Assembly (NCBI RefSeq): GCF_963677195.1
Contig: NZ_OY781918.1
Coordinates: 2,158,923 to 2,222,922, forward strand
Direction: 5' to 3'
Source: an uncultured Marinifilum sp.
GTDB taxonomy: Bacteria; Bacteroidota; Bacteroidia; Bacteroidales; Marinifilaceae
Length of the DNA: 64,000 bases
The position numbers and the translations under genes are program-made. Below, in pieces: positions 36,985 through 46,300 of the stretch. The stretch's first letter is position 1, and every line of letters starts with the position of its first letter. The notes beneath the pieces were generated by a model. That model searched no databases. It saw only the letters and a list, made by a program, of their open reading frames with translations, and had not been told where the DNA came from.

Positions 36985-38424
36985 TTGAAACAAGAAACTA
37001 AAAATGCGCTAATCCGATTGTTCGAAAATTGGGCTGATGATAAAATTGTAGAGATAGAATTATTGCCTCAATCGGGATCGTATCGTGAATATATTCGACT
37101 AATTGGTGAAAAAAGAACTGTGCTGGGAGCTTACAATGCAGATAAAAAGGAAAACAATGCATTCGTTAGTTTTAGTAAGCATTTTGCATCTAAAAATTTG
37201 CCCGTTCCGGAAATATATCATCAGGATGATGAACAAAACATATATCTTTTACAGGATTTAGGGAATACTACTTTGTTCGATTATATTCTTCATCTTCGTG
37301 TAGGAGAAGGTTTTGCCAACGATTTGGTGATAATTTATAAAAAAATAATTACTCAATTGGTTCGTTTTCAGCTTGAAGGTGGTGATGGAATAGATTACTC
37401 GGCATGCTATCCGCGTGATAGTTTCGATAAGCAATCGATGATTTGGGATTTGCACTATTTTAAATACTATTTTCTAAAATTGGCAAAAATTCCTTTCGAT
37501 GAGCAGTTGCTTGAGAATGATTTTCAGAAATTCTCCGATTACCTGTTAGAAGCACCAAGAGATTATTTTTTGTATCGTGATTTTCAGTCCCGAAATGTAA
37601 TGTTAGTAAACGGTGAACCATGGTTTATTGATTATCAGGGAGGCAGAAAAGGAGCTTTACAATACGATTTGGCTTCTTTACTTTACGATGCCAAAGCAGA
37701 TTTACCGCAGGAAATTCGCGACGAATTGCTGGAGCATTATCTTAAAGAAATAAGTAAGGTTCAACCTACCGACTCAAAAGAGTTCATTTCATTCTTTCAG
37801 GGATATGTTCTTATACGTATCATGCAAGCTATGGGTGCCTATGGTTTTAGGGGATTTTATGAGCGAAAAGAGCATTTCTTAAAATCTATTCCTTTTGCAT
37901 TGCGTAATTTGGAAACTATTTTAAATAGAATTGATATTCCTGTAGAGCTGCCTGAGTTGACCAAAGCTTTGCGAGAAGTAATTAATTCTGAATTTCTACA
38001 AGCTGTTGGCAAGGAAGAAGAAGTTAAGCTTCATGTTGAAATTAACAGCTTTTCGTATCGAAGAGGAATTCCATTAGATAAAACTACCAATGGTGGTGGC
38101 TTTGTTTTCGATTGTCGTGCCATTCATAATCCGGGAAGATATCAGGAATATGTTGAGATGACAGGAAAAGATCAGCCAGTAATCGACTTTTTTAAGGAGA
38201 AATCGGAAATGGATGAATTTCTGCATTCGGTTTTTAATATTGTTGATATGAGTGTGGATAAATATATTAACAGAAAATTTCAGAATTTACAGGTGAGTTT
38301 TGGTTGTACCGGAGGTCGTCATCGTTCGGTTTTTTCAGCAGAAAGTCTGGCAAAGCACCTGCGCGAAAAATTCGATGTTAATATTAGCCTGCGCCATATC
38401 GAAAGAGAGATAGAGGGTAATTAG
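36985..38424 (+). CDS. AmgK-like anomeric sugar kinase fused to a RapZ C-terminal domain
   Basis: This 479-residue two-domain protein has an aminoglycoside-phosphotransferase-type kinase (1 to about 320) with catalytic Asp199 in YRDFQSRN and metal-binding Asp216 in IDYQGG, close to the pattern of AmgK, which phosphorylates MurNAc/GlcNAc at C1. A RapZ-type C-terminal domain follows (about 345-478) with GCTGGRHRS (440-448) and 'FDCRAIHNPGR'. The RapZ N-terminal P-loop ATPase domain is absent. In E. coli the RapZ C-domain binds glucosamine-6-phosphate. No in-frame ATG exists near the conserved start, so TTG at 36985 is chosen. A MurU-like gene lies just downstream, matching the AmgK-MurU peptidoglycan-recycling pair. 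Sugar specificity and any sensing role are inferred. Confidence 0.85.
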   Translation: MKQETKNALIRLFENWADDKIVEIELLPQSGSYREYIRLIGEKRTVLGAYNADKKENNAFVSFSKHFASKNLPVPEIYHQDDEQNIYLLQDLGNTTLFDYILHLRVGEGFANDLVIIYKKIITQLVRFQLEGGDGIDYSACYPRDSFDKQSMIWDLHYFKYYFLKLAKIPFDEQLLENDFQKFSDYLLEAPRDYFLYRDFQSRNVMLVNGEPWFIDYQGGRKGALQYDLASLLYDAKADLPQEIRDELLEHYLKEISKVQPTDSKEFISFFQGYVLIRIMQAMGAYGFRGFYERKEHFLKSIPFALRNLETILNRIDIPVELPELTKALREVINSEFLQAVGKEEEVKLHVEINSFSYRRGIPLDKTTNGGGFVFDCRAIHNPGRYQEYVEMTGKDQPVIDFFKEKSEMDEFLHSVFNIVDMSVDKYINRKFQNLQVSFGCTGGRHRSVFSAESLAKHLREKFDVNISLRHIEREIEGN

Positions 38425-38425
38425 C

Positions 38426-38560
38426 ATGAGTAAAAAACGTTGTAAATTATCACCACAGAAATATGCGGAGAAGGTTTGCGACTCGGCTAATTTTGTGTGC
38501 AAAAAATGCAACAGAGTAGCTAAGGATGTAAAGAAACTTTGCAAACCGAAGAAAAAGTGA
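38426..38560 (+). CDS. 44-residue Cys-rich small protein
   Basis: This intact small gene starts 1 bp after the kinase stop codon and ends 62 bp before the MurU-like gene. The product is very basic (about 13 Lys) with five cysteines at 6, 18, 25, 28 and 39. The CKKC at 25-28 with flanking Cys18 and Cys39 could form a zinc-binding site. Tight spacing suggests translational coupling. Codon use looks ordinary for the neighbourhood. I do not recognise the family, and no function is proposed beyond possible zinc or nucleic-acid binding. Confidence 0.65.
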   Translation: MSKKRCKLSPQKYAEKVCDSANFVCKKCNRVAKDVKKLCKPKKK

Positions 38561-38622
38561 ACATAGGTTTCTTGAGAATAAAAATTCTTTATTACATAAT
38601 TTATAGTTCTTAATTAAATAAG

Positions 38623-39357
38623 ATGTTAAATGCAATGATATTTGCGGCGGGACTGGGTACTCGTCTCAAACCCTTTACTAACACAAAACCAAAAGCTTTG
38701 GTTGGCTTGGCGGGGAAACCTCTTTTGGAACATGCTATAATAAAATTAAAAAAACTTGGAGTCGATCGCATTGTGATTAATGTTCATCATTTTGCCGATT
38801 TAATAGAGCAGTTCCTAAAAGAGAACAATAATTTTGGTCTTGATATTCGCATATCCGATGAACGTGATGAATTGTTGGATACGGGAGGAGGATTAAAAAA
38901 GGCAAAAGACTTGTTTATTCCGAATGCTCCCATATTAATTTACAATGTGGATATTCTTTCTTCTATAGATTTGAATCAGCTGATAGAGAGTCATCAAAAA
39001 GCAAAAGCTCTGGTTAGCATGGTTATGCGAAAGAGAGAAAGTAGCCGTTATCTTTATTTTAATAATGATAATCAGTTAACAGGCTGGAAAAATTGCAAGA
39101 CAGGAGAAATAAAAGTGGCGCGAAATGATATGAACCAATCGCATGCATTGGCTTTTTCTGGTATTCATCTGGTAGATTCAAAATTGTTTGATTTAATTGA
39201 GGAAGAAGGAAAATTCTCAATTATTGATTTATATTTGCGTTTGGCAAAATCAGAAAAAATGCTGTCTTTCGACGATACATCGGATATTTGGTTCGATTTG
39301 GGTAAACCAGAGCAATTACAGAAAGCAGAGAGTTTAATTAAGAATTACGAATTATAA
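38623..39357 (+). CDS. MurU-like sugar-1-phosphate nucleotidyltransferase
   Basis: This 244-residue cytoplasmic enzyme has the nucleotidyltransferase signature AAGLGTRLKPFTNTKPKAL (8-26), an 'LLDTGGGLKKA' block (about 85-95) and 'YNVDILSS' (about 107-114) with the metal-binding Asp. Length and motif match MurU, which makes UDP-MurNAc from MurNAc-1-phosphate, rather than the longer GlmU or RmlA types. The kinase encoded upstream would supply the sugar-1-phosphate. GDP- or CDP-sugar synthesis is an alternative. It is the last gene of the cluster starting at 36985. Confidence 0.82.
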   Translation: MLNAMIFAAGLGTRLKPFTNTKPKALVGLAGKPLLEHAIIKLKKLGVDRIVINVHHFADLIEQFLKENNNFGLDIRISDERDELLDTGGGLKKAKDLFIPNAPILIYNVDILSSIDLNQLIESHQKAKALVSMVMRKRESSRYLYFNNDNQLTGWKNCKTGEIKVARNDMNQSHALAFSGIHLVDSKLFDLIEEEGKFSIIDLYLRLAKSEKMLSFDDTSDIWFDLGKPEQLQKAESLIKNYEL

Positions 39358-39504
39358 ATACATACTCATTTTAAAAAGTGGGCTTAGCTTCTCTTCTGCA
39401 AGAAAAATATCCTGCAGACAGAGAGGTATTTATTTAAATTATATATTATATGCTTGTTCGATTTTTTGATCGTTCGACTATTAGACATTTTAAAATATAA
39501 AAAC

Positions 39505-40134
39505 ATGAATTTAAAACCTATCATTTTTGCAGCAGTACGAGTGGTATTGTATGCCATTCCTGTGGTAGCATCGGCATTAATCATTAAAAGCGATGCAGGT
39601 ATTTTGATTGATGGAGGAAAATTTGGTGAAGCTTCGCAAACCGAGCTGTTGCAGGAACTTTACTTGTTACTTACCAGTTTAACTTTTATTCTGGTAGGAG
39701 TTCGTTCAAGTAAATACAAAGCTATTTCCTATTTGTTTGGAGGAGGTGCATTGGTTGCACTTATTCGGGAGTTAGATGTATACTTCGATCAAATTTACCA
39801 TGGAGCGTGGTTTCCTGTAGCAATGCTAATCCTACTTGTATCTGTATTTCTTGTTTTTAAAAAGAAAAAGCAAATATGGGAGAATCTCGAAGAGTTTTTT
39901 AGCACTCCGGCATTTGGAACTTTTATTGCAGGATTTTTAAGTGTATTTGTATTCTCGCGACTATTTGGAACCAAAAAAGTTTGGAGAGCCTTATTCGATG
40001 TGGAGAAACTAGAGCCTGTTCAGCGCTGGGTAAAAAATGCAGTAGAAGAGGGTAGTGAATTGTTTGGATATACTTTACTGTTTATTGCAGCTATAGAGTT
40101 TTTTGTATATGTAAACAGGAAACTTAAAAAGTAA
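39505..40134 (+). CDS. Integral membrane protein of unknown function
   Basis: This 209-residue protein has about five to six hydrophobic segments (roughly residues 5-25, 50-68, 78-92, 105-122, 142-158 and 185-203) and a soluble segment 'TKKVWRALFDVEKLEPVQRW' before the last. I do not recognise the family. The ATG at 39505 is preferred over an in-frame start 51 bp upstream, because the extra residues are not hydrophobic and follow no recognisable start context. It stands alone between the nucleotidyltransferase and MnmA genes. Confidence 0.75.
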   Translation: MNLKPIIFAAVRVVLYAIPVVASALIIKSDAGILIDGGKFGEASQTELLQELYLLLTSLTFILVGVRSSKYKAISYLFGGGALVALIRELDVYFDQIYHGAWFPVAMLILLVSVFLVFKKKKQIWENLEEFFSTPAFGTFIAGFLSVFVFSRLFGTKKVWRALFDVEKLEPVQRWVKNAVEEGSELFGYTLLFIAAIEFFVYVNRKLKK

Positions 40135-40153
40135 GAAATAAAATTACGATAAA

Positions 40154-40193
40154 ACAAAAGCCGTTCACATCATATAAAGTGAACGGCTTTTGT
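40154..40193. terminator. Bidirectional terminator
   Basis: ACAAAAGCCGTTCAC and GTGAACGGCTTTTGT form a perfect 15-bp stem between the convergent membrane-protein and mnmA genes, with T-rich sequence on both sides. Confidence 0.9.
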
Positions 40194-40211
40194 TTTGTAA
40201 TGGTTTAATTT

Positions 40212-41384
40212 CTAATCAATCACACCTGAACCAATTAGCTCACCTTTGTCGTACCAGGCAGCAAATTGTCCTGCAACAACTCCTCGCTGAGCATCATCGA
40301 AATGTATGTATAAACCTTCTTCTTTAAATATCAGCTTTCCTTTTTGTAAAGGCTGACGATAACGAATTCTAATATCGTATTTTCTTTCACAATTTTCGGT
40401 AGGACGCAAATCTTCACGAATAAAGTGTATTTCTTCTTTCGGGATAAATAAAGCCTTTCGCATTAATAATGGGTGCTCGTGTCCCATACCAACGTAAACA
40501 ATATTTTTTACCACATCGGTTCCAATAACGAATAGAGGTTCGGCTTTTCCACCAACATTTAAACCTCTGCGTTGACCAACAGTAAAGAAATGAGCTCCGT
40601 TGTGAGTTCCAACCTCGGTTCCCATTTCTGGTGTAAAATGGTAAGGTTGTGAGATATCCTCTAAAGCGTTTGATTGTGGAATAATCTCATGAGCTTTATC
40701 GGCAGTTATCTCTATAATTTTTCCTTTTTTAGCTTGCAATTTTTGCTGAAGAAATACTGGTAAATCTACTTTTCCAACAAAACAAATTCCTTGCGAATCC
40801 TTTTTCTCTGCAGATGCAAGTTTTTCACGTCGGGCAATATCTCTTACTTCTGGTTTTTCTATGTGTCCAATAGGAAACATTGCCTTTGCTAACTGCTCTT
40901 GAGATAGTTGGCATAAAAAGTAAGACTGATCTTTATTGTTATCTTCACCAGCAATTAAACGATAAATTTCTTTGCCATCTTTTACAATGGTTTCCTTTTG
41001 GCAATAATGGCCTGTAGCAACGTAATCGGCACCCAATTCCAATGCTTTTTTCAGGAAAACATCAAATTTAATTTCGCGATTACAAAGCACATCGGGGTTT
41101 GGTGTTTTACCTTTTTCGTATTCGGCAAACATATAATCAATTACCTTTGCACGATACTCGGTACTTAAATCAACAAAATGAAACGGAATATTTAGTTTTT
41201 TTGCTACCATCTGAGCAAATAAAACATCTTCCTCGAACGGACATTCTTCCGATTTTAATCCAACCGTGTCGTTCCAGTTTTGCATGAAAAGTGCTTCTAC
41301 TTCGTAGCCTTGTTCTTTTAATAAATAGGCAGCTACACTCGAGTCAACACCACCCGACAGTCCGATTACAACTTTTTTCTTCAT
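40212..41384 (-). CDS. mnmA: tRNA-specific 2-thiouridylase MnmA
   Basis: This 390-residue cytoplasmic enzyme makes 2-thiouridine at the wobble position of tRNA for Lys, Glu and Gln, using sulfur from a relay or persulfide donor. It has the ATP pyrophosphatase motif SGGVDSS (about 10-16), catalytic Cys in [13 protein letters not shown] (about 101) and second Cys in SQGICFVG (about 199-206), then a beta-barrel C-terminal domain. Length is normal. The ATG at 41384 is preferred over TTG one codon upstream. It has no functional link to its neighbours. Confidence 0.96.
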   Translation of the reverse strand: MKKKVVIGLSGGVDSSVAAYLLKEQGYEVEALFMQNWNDTVGLKSEECPFEEDVLFAQMVAKKLNIPFHFVDLSTEYRAKVIDYMFAEYEKGKTPNPDVLCNREIKFDVFLKKALELGADYVATGHYCQKETIVKDGKEIYRLIAGEDNNKDQSYFLCQLSQEQLAKAMFPIGHIEKPEVRDIARREKLASAEKKDSQGICFVGKVDLPVFLQQKLQAKKGKIIEITADKAHEIIPQSNALEDISQPYHFTPEMGTEVGTHNGAHFFTVGQRRGLNVGGKAEPLFVIGTDVVKNIVYVGMGHEHPLLMRKALFIPKEEIHFIREDLRPTENCERKYDIRIRYRQPLQKGKLIFKEEGLYIHFDDAQRGVVAGQFAAWYDKGELIGSGVID

Positions 41385-41782
41385 CAATTACTATCTCCTT
41401 GTTATTTCAGTTGGCAAAAGTATTCATTTTTTGCATAGATGGCAAGTAAGAATGAATAAGAGCCAAATACTTCTTAAAGCTTAATAATTAGTATATGCTT
41501 TTGTTCTAATGAGTATCTTTTATTAGATTGTTATCATTTAATATAAAATCACTAAGTTAATTGTTTGTATTTTAAGCTTAAAAAAGTGTAAATTAGATAG
41601 TAAGTAAAATTAATTGTTAAATCAGAAAAATTATAGATTATATTTAACTATCAATTGCTATTTTCTATAATAAATTTTCTTATGATATTTTATTGTAAAA
41701 ACTAAAAGAACTAACTTCGTAGGTATTAATAAAGAGGATGCGCCCTAATTTTTAAAAAAACTAAAAACTAAAATTTAATAAC
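41385..41782. other. AT-rich intergenic region
   Basis: 398 bp between the divergent mnmA and DUF3078 genes. No open reading frame, RNA gene or strong inverted repeat was seen. A TAACTTCG box preceded by TTG near 41690-41720 may be the DUF3078 promoter. Confidence 0.5.
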
Positions 41783-42667
41783 ATGAAAAAAATTACTTTA
41801 CTGCTATTTGCTGCTGCATTTGGATTTGTGGCAATGGCTCAGGAAAAACAAGATACATCGTATTGGAAAAAAGGAGGAATGGCTTCCATAACTTTTTCAC
41901 AAACATCATTAACCAATTGGTCGGGAGGTGGCGATAATGCCGTTTCTACCAATGCTTTGTTAGATCTTTTTGCTAACTATAATAAAGGCAAAAATAGTTG
42001 GGAGAATACCATGAAATTAGAATATGGACTTGTAAAGCAAGGCGACGAAGGAGTTCGCAAGAGTATTGATAAAATTGATTATACATCGAAATATGGATAT
42101 AAAAATGGTGGACACTGGTTTTATACAGCTTTATTCGATTTTAAAACTCAGTTTGCAAAAGGATACAATTATGCTAGCAGCGATGATGCTGATGATGTAA
42201 AGGTTTCTAATTTTTTAGCTCCTGCCTATATCACATTTTCTTTGGGTATGGATTACAAGCCAAATGAAGTGTTTTCGGCTTATTTGTCTCCTTTAAGTTC
42301 AAAAATGACAATTGTTAACGATGATGATTTATCCGATGCAGGTGCATTTGGTGTTGATCCAGGAGATAAGTTTAGAGGTGAATTTGGTGCTTTTACAAAA
42401 ATGGCCTTGAATAAGGATATCATGAAAAATGTAAATTTTAAAAGTACTTTGGATTTATTTACCAACTATTCCGAAAATTTCGGTAATATCGATGTAACTT
42501 GGGAAGTAATGGTAAATATGAAAGTGAATGATTTCTTAACTGCTACCATTAATACATCATTGGTTTACGATGATGATGTTGATTATGTTAATGATGAGGG
42601 ATTAAATAAAGGACCTAGAATTCAGTTTAAGGAAATTGTAGGAATCGGTTTAGCATATAAATTTTAA
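41783..42667 (+). CDS. DUF3078 family exported protein
   Basis: This 294-residue protein has a signal peptide (about 1-19, ending MAQ) followed by beta-strand-rich sequence with aromatic termini ('GIGLAYKF'), consistent with an outer-membrane barrel. The opening 'WKKGGMASITFSQTSLTNWSGGG' block is diagnostic of DUF3078, a Bacteroidota-specific family of unknown function. Length is normal. It stands alone, with a bidirectional terminator after it. Confidence 0.88.
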   Translation: MKKITLLLFAAAFGFVAMAQEKQDTSYWKKGGMASITFSQTSLTNWSGGGDNAVSTNALLDLFANYNKGKNSWENTMKLEYGLVKQGDEGVRKSIDKIDYTSKYGYKNGGHWFYTALFDFKTQFAKGYNYASSDDADDVKVSNFLAPAYITFSLGMDYKPNEVFSAYLSPLSSKMTIVNDDDLSDAGAFGVDPGDKFRGEFGAFTKMALNKDIMKNVNFKSTLDLFTNYSENFGNIDVTWEVMVNMKVNDFLTATINTSLVYDDDVDYVNDEGLNKGPRIQFKEIVGIGLAYKF

Positions 42668-42682
42668 TCGATCTAAAAATAA

Positions 42683-42722
42683 AAAAAACGGAAGAATCAT
42701 TTTTTGATTCTTCCGTTTTTTT
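42683..42722. terminator. Bidirectional terminator
   Basis: AAAAAACGGAAGAATCA and TGATTCTTCCGTTTTTT make a near-perfect long stem between the convergent DUF3078 and DUF6146 genes. Confidence 0.9.
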
Positions 42723-42727
42723 ATGCT

Positions 42728-43141
42728 TTATTTTCCACGTTGTACCAGGCTAATTCCTGTTTTATCTTCTACAAAAAGAAAATAATGATAGAGTTTATAG
42801 TTAATATCAAAACCATAATCTTCCGTTGGTCTAAAATCAATTAAATTTTCAAAGTAAGGATGTCCCTGCAAATGTAATCTGTTCCACTCCGAAACATATC
42901 TTTGATTCCAGTTTTTATAATACTGATTAGAATGCGCAGCAGCAAGCATATTGTGAGTGGCGAACCAAGTTTCGAAACCAATGTCTAAAATCACAAGCTC
43001 ATATTCGCTGGTATCTTTAGCAATTGATGTTTTATCAACAACATTTTTATTTTTGGCAGTTGTTGATTCATTAAAAGATGAATAAGAACTACAAGCGCCA
43101 AATATAAGTATTGTGAAAATTGAAATAAGTAAATTCTTCAT
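42728..43141 (-). CDS. DUF6146-like lipoprotein
   Basis: This 137-residue lipoprotein has a signal with lipobox FGAC (Cys16) and a conserved domain with 'LDIGFETWFATHNM', 'YYKNWNQRYVSEWN' and 'INYKLYHYFLFVEDKTG'. I associate this pattern with DUF6146, a Bacteroidota family of unknown function. The longer frame starting at 43231 adds 30 residues that break the signal peptide, so the ATG at 43141 is chosen. Confidence 0.75.
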   Translation of the reverse strand: MKNLLISIFTILIFGACSSYSSFNESTTAKNKNVVDKTSIAKDTSEYELVILDIGFETWFATHNMLAAAHSNQYYKNWNQRYVSEWNRLHLQGHPYFENLIDFRPTEDYGFDINYKLYHYFLFVEDKTGISLVQRGK

Positions 43142-43266
43142 AAGTGAGTTTATTTTAAACCAAAAAGAATTTTTGCGCAATATTGATAAATCAATAAACA
43201 GAGAGTCTGTATTATTAAGAACGTGTAGCAATTAAAAAAGTTGCAGAATAAAACTTGCTATTTATA

Positions 43267-43297
43267 AAAGAAGGCAGATGCACAGCACCTGCCTTTT
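43267..43297 (-). terminator. Terminator after the subtilase gene
   Basis: AGGCAGATGC pairs with GCACCTGCCT (one mismatch); on the minus strand it is followed by TTCTTTTATAAA. Confidence 0.65.
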
Positions 43298-43315
43298 TCC
43301 AATAGGTTTATTCAA

Positions 43316-46300
43316 TTATAATTTAAGTAATTTTTTAGTAATAATTTCTTCACCATCTTCAATAGAAATAAAATACATGCCCGAAGGTAGTTCCGAAATA
43401 TCAATATTATTGTTCTCCATATCCAAAGTCATTAGTTTAATAGTTTTACCAGTAATTGTAGTAATACGAACTTTAGATTGAATATTTCCCTGTATGTAAA
43501 GATTTACATAGTCTTTAGCAGGGTTAGGGTATACTTTTAATTCTTCAACAGGCGCAGTATCACTCAAGGATAAGCCTAAAGCCGAAGTTTTAGTGGCTAG
43601 ATTTTGTGCTGTATTCGATATGTTAATGGTATAATCTTCCACCTCGCCCTGATTAAATATCTGACATGCGTCGGCTACACCTCTTCTGTGTTTTAAGATT
43701 ACTCTCATTCTTGTGTGTCCTAATACTGCATCGTCAGGAACTGAAACATTTGCCGAATAAGTACCGCTACTTATGGCATAGCCCGAAACAATATTTTCAT
43801 TTGTGCTAAAAGTTCCATCTCTGTTAAAATCGATGTATATTTTCCAATGGCTTAAGTAAGTTCTCGATTTGTACGCCAATGAAAAGTTAAGGACATAATT
43901 TTTGCCAGGATTAACATCAGCAATTAGACCAGTATAATCTCCATATCCACCATCATCGCCTGATACATTGCTCATATCTGCAATTTCTACTAAATCGATG
44001 TACTGATATCTGGTATTTTTAGCATAAGATTCACAATATTCGGGTGTTGGAGAATCTTCCAGTGTAGTTAATGATTGAATAGGAGTGTATTCACTTTCTC
44101 CGGAAGAGTTGGTTGCTCTAAGCTGATATTCATAGCTTGTTTCGGGGCTTGCACCTATATAATCGAAGTTAGTAGATGAGCTTGAGAAAGATTCCCAGGC
44201 AGCACCAGATTCCCGAACTTGAATATCGTAATTGTCTGCAAACTCCATAGCATTCCAACTTAAAGAGAAGGAATTAGAGGTAATATTAGATGCACTTACA
44301 CCTGTTGGAGTATCAGGAACAGGAATAGGATTGGTTGTTAGAGTACCCACAACCGAATATTCTCCATTTCCAACATTATTGTTTGCTCGTACTCTAAATT
44401 CATAATCAGAATTAGCTTTGGCAGGACTATAGTCGTAGGAAGTAGATAATGTATTTGTAGACTCCCAGTTGCCACCTGATAATCGAATATCTACATCGTA
44501 ATTATCTGTATCGGCAACAGTATCCCAGCTAATTGTAAATGAGTTATAAGTTATATTACTTGCAATTACATTTTGAGGAATTCCAGGAACGCTAGGTTCT
44601 GAAAGTGTTTCTGCACTAACTATAGCAGAGTAAGCACTGGAACCAAAATCGTTATTTGCTCTTACCTGAAATTCGTAGGTAGTTGCACCTGTAAGTTCGG
44701 TATAATTATATGAGGTAGTAGTTTGATTAATTGTAGTCCAGCTTTCACCAGTTGCTCGTACTTGCAGGTCATAGTTGTCTGCATTAGCTGATGCATCCCA
44801 GCTAATTGTCATAGAATTATATGTGATTGCAGAGGCCAATAAATTTGCAGGAGTTTCTGGCGCAGGGGGAGTTTGCAGTGTTGTTGCTTCAACAATAGAA
44901 GTATATGCACTTGCACCTATGTCATTTTTCGCCAAAACTCTAAATTCATATATGGTTTCAGCACTAAGCTCTGTATAATTGTATGATGTTGCAGTTTGCT
45001 CAATAACAGTCCATGCTCCACCTTTAGGCCGAACATTTAATTCGTACTGATCAGCATTTTCAACAGCATCCCAGCTAATAATCATGGAGTTATATGTAAT
45101 TTCCGAAGCCATTAAATTAGCAGGAGTATCCGGAGCCGAAGGAGCTTCTAGAGTAGTTGCTTCAATACTTGCTGTATAATCGCTCGAGCCCTCTGCATTA
45201 TTAGCTCTTACTTTAATCTGATAAGTTGTTTCTGCGCTTAATGATGTGTAAGCATAAGTAATTTCTGCTTGAGTAATCGTAGTCCATTCTCCTCCTTCAG
45301 GACGAACATCAAGATCATAATCAACCGCATCGTCAACCGCATCCCAGCTAATGGTCATAGAGTTATAGGTAATATCAGAAGCAGCTAGGTTAGTTGGCGT
45401 ATCGGGAGGAGTTGGAGCTTCTTCGGTTGTAAGTGTTGCTATGGCAGAATATGAACTTGAACCTGAATCATTATTTGCTCTTACCTGATATTCGTAAGTT
45501 GTACCCGCACTAGCTTCCGAATAGTTATAACTAAGTTCACTGGTGTTAAAAGTTGTCCAGCTACCTCCTTGTTCACGAATTTGTAAATCGTAAGATGTAG
45601 CTCCGCTTACAGCATTCCACTCAATAGTAAAAGATGTTTGTGTGATATTTGTTGCTGTTAAACCAGAAGGAACAGAGGGTAAATTATCGTCACTTAGTGC
45701 TTTGTAAGCATTTAACCTTCCGCTACCAAGTTTACCTACATATCTTGCACTTTGTAAATCATCTATTGGATCGGTATTATCAACAAGTTTGTTCCAAACT
45801 TCGGTTGGAGTTATGTTTCCTGCATATTTAGATACAATTAAAGCGGCAACTCCCGATACGTGAGGACAAGCCATTGATGTTCCCTGAAATACCCCGTATT
45901 GATCATCTGGAAATGTACTGTGAACAGCAGTGGGGTCTTCGTTAGTAGTTTCTAATTCTCCACCAGGAGCGGCAATGTCGACCCAATCGCCATAGTTTGA
46001 GTAATAGGATCTTACATCGTTTTTGTTAGTTGCTGCAACAGCCATAACTTTGTCGTAATAAGCAGGGTAATATCTACTTTGAGAATTATCGTTACCTGCA
46101 GCAAAAATTACTATTCCACCATCCATAGGAGCACTATTACCACCTGCATTGGCAATAAAATAGTCTATTCCATCAAGAACAGCCTGATCGTATTGATAAG
46201 GATAAGAGTAACTCCAGCTATTTTGAGATATTACAGCTCCATTGTCGGCTGCATAAGTAAAAGCTTCGGCAAAACCACCATTGGAGGCTCCAAATACATT

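Noticed and set aside
42728-43231. Longer start for the DUF6146-like lipoprotein at 43231
   Set aside because: The extra 30 residues would bury the clear lipoprotein signal that begins at the ATG at 43141.
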